Assembly: GCA_036971475.1 (NCBI GenBank) | Contig: JBAIZL010000001.1 | Coordinates: 99,703,850 to 99,767,849 of the forward strand | Reading direction: 5' to 3' | DNA: 64,000 nt | From: Prosapia bicincta | Taxonomy: Eukaryota; Arthropoda; Insecta; Hemiptera; Cercopidae | Part shown: piece by piece, positions 60,656-64,000 of the stretch | How the letters are laid out: the number at the start of each line of letters is the position of its first letter | Numbering within the stretch: the first letter of the stretch is position 1 | Program-made: the position numbers and the translations under genes | The notes under the pieces: generated by a model | The model's input: the letters and a program-made list of their open reading frames with translations, nothing else | Told to the model about the DNA's origin: nothing | Databases searched by the model: none

Positions 60656-62310
60656 GTAAGCATCTCACTAGCAAATATATTGGTAACCTATTAGCCTAAA
60701 CAAACCATATTAATATATTTTCGTTATACAGTTCTGCTTATGACGATCAAAAAAAGTTACTGTTTATTGAATTCCAAATCAGAAATATATACCTTCTGAG
60801 CCCTTGTTTATCAAATTATATTAAAAATTTGGTTTTCGTCTAAGCAAAAAAAAAACACTTTATCTAAGCAAAAACTTTTAAAAAAATCATATACGTTTAC
60901 TGAAGGCTCAACGGGAAAATATTTTTTGGAATATATCGAATTTATGGATTTCGGGTTCTTGATCCACTAACCTTTGATCCTACTGAAAATAGTTGCGGTT
61001 TGAATAGTTTATAACAGCAATAAATAAATTAACTTTCGCGTGATTCTACTCTTGAAATAATAGTGTAGGTAAAATTTTATTACTCGTATAATTTGATTCA
61101 GTGTTGTGAACGATTACAAGTACAACTATTACAAGCATCGAACCAGGTATTAATGAACTTTGTGAAATAGGATCTCTAGCTAAACTTATTTGTATTACAA
61201 ATACAGAGCCAAGGTAATGATTTAGGTCGACTTTGGTCTATATTTGTTTAAGATCGAAAGAGATTTTAACGAACTGCAAAAAAAGAAGAAACAAGCTTAC
61301 TCCTTACAATAATTGTTTACAAACCAATAGTAAACTTTCATTGATGGAAAGTAGTTATTAGAAGATACAAATTTAATTGGTGTTGTAGGAGCGTTAATTA
61401 TTTTTTTTTGAAATTTACATAGTTTTATGAGGTCTTTTACTGCAGCCTAGTTTTAAAAGATAACAAAAGTAGTTTAGTATTTTCTTGACCAATTTATTTT
61501 GATTTATTATTATTTTTTTATAACGTCTTTCACAGTTCTCTCGTTCATGAGCTACAAAAAAATTGTAATTAAACTAATAATTCTAGTAACTAGTAATATG
61601 AACTAGTTTAAATTAGTGAAAATTATTTCTAATTTTCAACTAGATACAAGACTTTGTTGTTCGCAAAGATAAATATATAGCATTGAAACGCCGTCGCCGT
61701 ACGTGAAAACACTCCCTTGGTAACAGGAGTAGAGGTAAATGCAATAAAGGTTGATTGTTGTTTAGTGTCCCCATTTAGTCTTTATTGAATTTTAATGGTT
61801 GACAAAATTTAATGGCGCCCTACAGTGCGTTTTATAAAGGCAATAAGAATTACTAATGTGTTACAATGGATAGGATGTGTGACTAGGTATGTTTATAGGT
61901 AATCATAATTATTTAAAAATCTGTTTGCATTTATACAAGAAATTTACTTGTATGATGTTTGAATATATAAGTTAATTTTAATGTACTTTAATTTTTTGTT
62001 TAATATAAATTTCCTATATATATTTTTAAAATTTTTTTGAACTGTTCAATAATTTATATGAAATTCTGAAAATTATTCAACTTGTGAACTGTAACTGAAA
62101 TTTGTTTTGAGATTTCAAAAAACGAGAGAATTTGAATATAGTTGAAACTTTTATGTATAAAATGAAAAATTAAAAGTCCAAAGATAAAGGAAAAAAGTAC
62201 TTTAAAGTAGGTTTGTTTTTATTTAATACATAAAATGCTGTCTTTTGTAGCTTCAAAGCATTCCGGCAGTATGAATATTATCCCATACAAACGTCAAACA
62301 AACTAAATAT
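60656..62310 (+). other. Next beat intron, nothing recognised
   Basis: About 1.65 kb of AT-rich sequence after the GTAAGC donor, with no gene, repeat or RNA signal seen. No downstream beat exon is visible to the window end. Confidence 0.5.
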
Positions 62311-63894
62311 CAGTGGCGTTTCGTGGGCAGATTGTACGCTTGCCCAACGCCCAAACCGGAGATGAATTGCAACAAAAATTAATTATAATTATTATGTAGG
62401 AATTATGTACATGGTTACGAGCGATTATTCATCATATAACATCATCTATCTTACAAATAATAATAAAAACGTCAGAACCGCATCGACCGTGTGACCGTTC
62501 GCTCAGTCGCAGACAGTCTCGTTCGGCCTGGTTGCAGAGAATCCTGCGACACACATTGCCATCACTCCTATTAGAGAAAAAGCACTGCATGGTCCAGACA
62601 GACTTAGGCCCGCGTGGCGAAGCGCGGCGAGGCGAAACGTTTTTGCCTTGTCTTGCCTTGCCGCACGTTACCCGATGGTTAGTAGCAGCAATCGGTAAGA
62701 CAAGGCAAGGCATCCCCAGTCCCAGTATGCTTTTGGTTCTAAAAGATATTTGAATACAAATTCATAATGTGACATAATTTATTTTCATGTCATTAAAATT
62801 TTTAGGACATCTCTACCATTAATACTAAGTAACTTAACTTGACCTAACCTATAACTTTTCACCCGGTCCGAAGTCATACAATAGACAAAATATACAGAAA
62901 TATAAACTTCTCATCGATATGGCCCTGCTGAAGCAGGTTTTTCTGTGTATTTTATGTTCGGTCGATGGTCACGCTGGAGTGTGCAGACGTCAAATTTTTA
63001 TTTCTTTTTTATTCACTAACTTTAGTGCGATTTGAACAGGAAATGAATAAGTATTTGAAAAAAATGTATTGACATCCATTATCAACCACTACAGGTTAAA
63101 AAAAAATATTTGAACTTGATTGGAAGAATAAAAACGTATTTTATAAACGACTGAAAATTTGTACAAGATATATATAAGGAAAGTGGGAGCTAATAGAAGG
63201 AATTGAATAACAATCTATTGCAAACTGTTGCTTCTTCTCTAACACTTTAACCAAAAAATGCTTCTTTTAGTATTACATTTATCCCAAAAGTACAAAACAC
63301 TTTTCCGCGACGTCCCGCATGCGCAGAACGATTTGTCTTATGCCCGACGGACGGAAATTGACGAGGCAGTACAAAGTGTCTTAAGGCACTGCCTCGCTGC
63401 GCCTAGCCATTCCTGATCCAGTGTGCGGCAGCTCCATTTAAACCAATGCAAAACACTTCCTTTACGTCGCCTTAAAACAAAATGCCGCTCATGCCGTTCC
63501 TTATCCAGTGAGCGGCCGTAATTAAGCAAGCATGCTTTTTAAGTTGCCGACGTGCTGCAACCTTGGGAGTGTTCGGTTAAGATCCTCTTCAGAGAAGCAT
63601 CCCCGCTTTGCACCAAGTTTGTTGACATTCTCAGTTGAAAATGAATTGAGATTGTTTGGTTATTAAATAAACTAATGACTTGAGATTTAATAATTTATCT
63701 TTAATAAGTAAAAATAAATAAAAAAATACCAATGTATCTCTTTCAATAGAAGAATTCAGAAAGTATTATGCAATGCCTACCTATATCCTCTATAACAGCC
63801 CTTTAAGTTTTTATCATTAGGAATTCTTTGCTTTAAGAATAACTAACCTCAATTAGAATCAACCCCCATAGGTTTTAGGCACCAGCCGCTACTG
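62311..63894. other. Possible decayed hAT-like insertion
   Basis: The left edge CAGTGGCGTTTCGTGGGC and the right edge, read in reverse complement, CAGTAGCGGCTGGTGCC, agree at about 11 of 17 positions, and CAGTGGC starts are typical of hAT ends. The interior contains two CpG-richer patches (62460-62720 and 63300-63540) with small stem-loops, unlike the flanks. No matching 8-bp duplication is visible and no transposase is recognised, so this is tentative. Confidence 0.2.
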
Positions 63895-64000
63895 ATATGT
63901 ACAAAAATTATAATAAATCTAAGAAAATAAAACGAAACGTAAGATTTGTTTAAGTTACAATCTTTATTTTCTATCAAACCGTGTTTGGTCTCAGAAGACA
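63895..64000. other. Window end, nothing recognised
   Basis: AT-rich sequence, presumably still in a beat intron. Confidence 0.4.

Overview
The window is AT-rich, repeat-rich insect (arthropod) DNA. The evidence is a spliced beaten-path (beat) family immunoglobulin gene, GT-AG introns, a Merlin DNA transposon, Penelope-like retroelement (PLE) pieces and long TA/CA microsatellites. I cannot place the order or species from sequence alone. Nothing here looks bacterial: there are no operons, no CRISPR array and no recognisable rRNA or tRNA gene.

The host gene: three coding exons on the + strand fit one beat-family gene. They are a signal-peptide exon (9108-9159), the first part of an Ig domain (51116-51324) and its second part (60520-60655). 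Phases match at every junction (1 into 1, 0 into 0, leaving in phase 1). The implied introns are about 42.0 kb and 9.2 kb, and the gene continues past the right edge. On this model nearly everything else between 9 and 60 kb is intronic.

Intron cargo, left to right: a 3-copy 103-bp tandem repeat (117-440); a truncated PLE with an intact GIY-YIG endonuclease frame (1217-2165); small inverted PLE units that fold as hammerhead ribozymes (2210-2460, 10190-10350, 20912-21069, 49892-50136, 50400-50770); a boundary-complete Merlin element with an 8-bp target duplication and a decayed transposase (15060-16356); an 86-bp tandem array (21465-22310); a giant inverted-repeat element (28353-39967); a 66-bp satellite with higher-order structure (43370-47060); and a 3-copy ~200-bp repeat (49183-49730).

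The most unusual object is the 11.6-kb element at 28353-39967. It has about 4.6-kb terminal inverted repeats built of nested tandem subrepeats, 5'-AG...CT-3' ends, and a 6-bp ATTGAA duplication exactly at its edges. Its 2.4-kb core encodes a six-exon C3HC4 RING protein on the - strand. It carries no transposase, integrase or polymerase that I can see. It inserted at the junction of a tandemly duplicated ~165-bp host repeat, so the empty site can be read. A 6-bp duplication with AG ends resembles Polinton/Maverick integration, while the subrepeat-filled arms resemble foldback elements. I do not know a family that combines both.

The second strong theme is hammerhead ribozymes. About eleven copies in three sequence families show the CUGANGA and GAAA cores with palindromic helix III, the form described for PLEs. 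They range from apparently intact to clearly broken.
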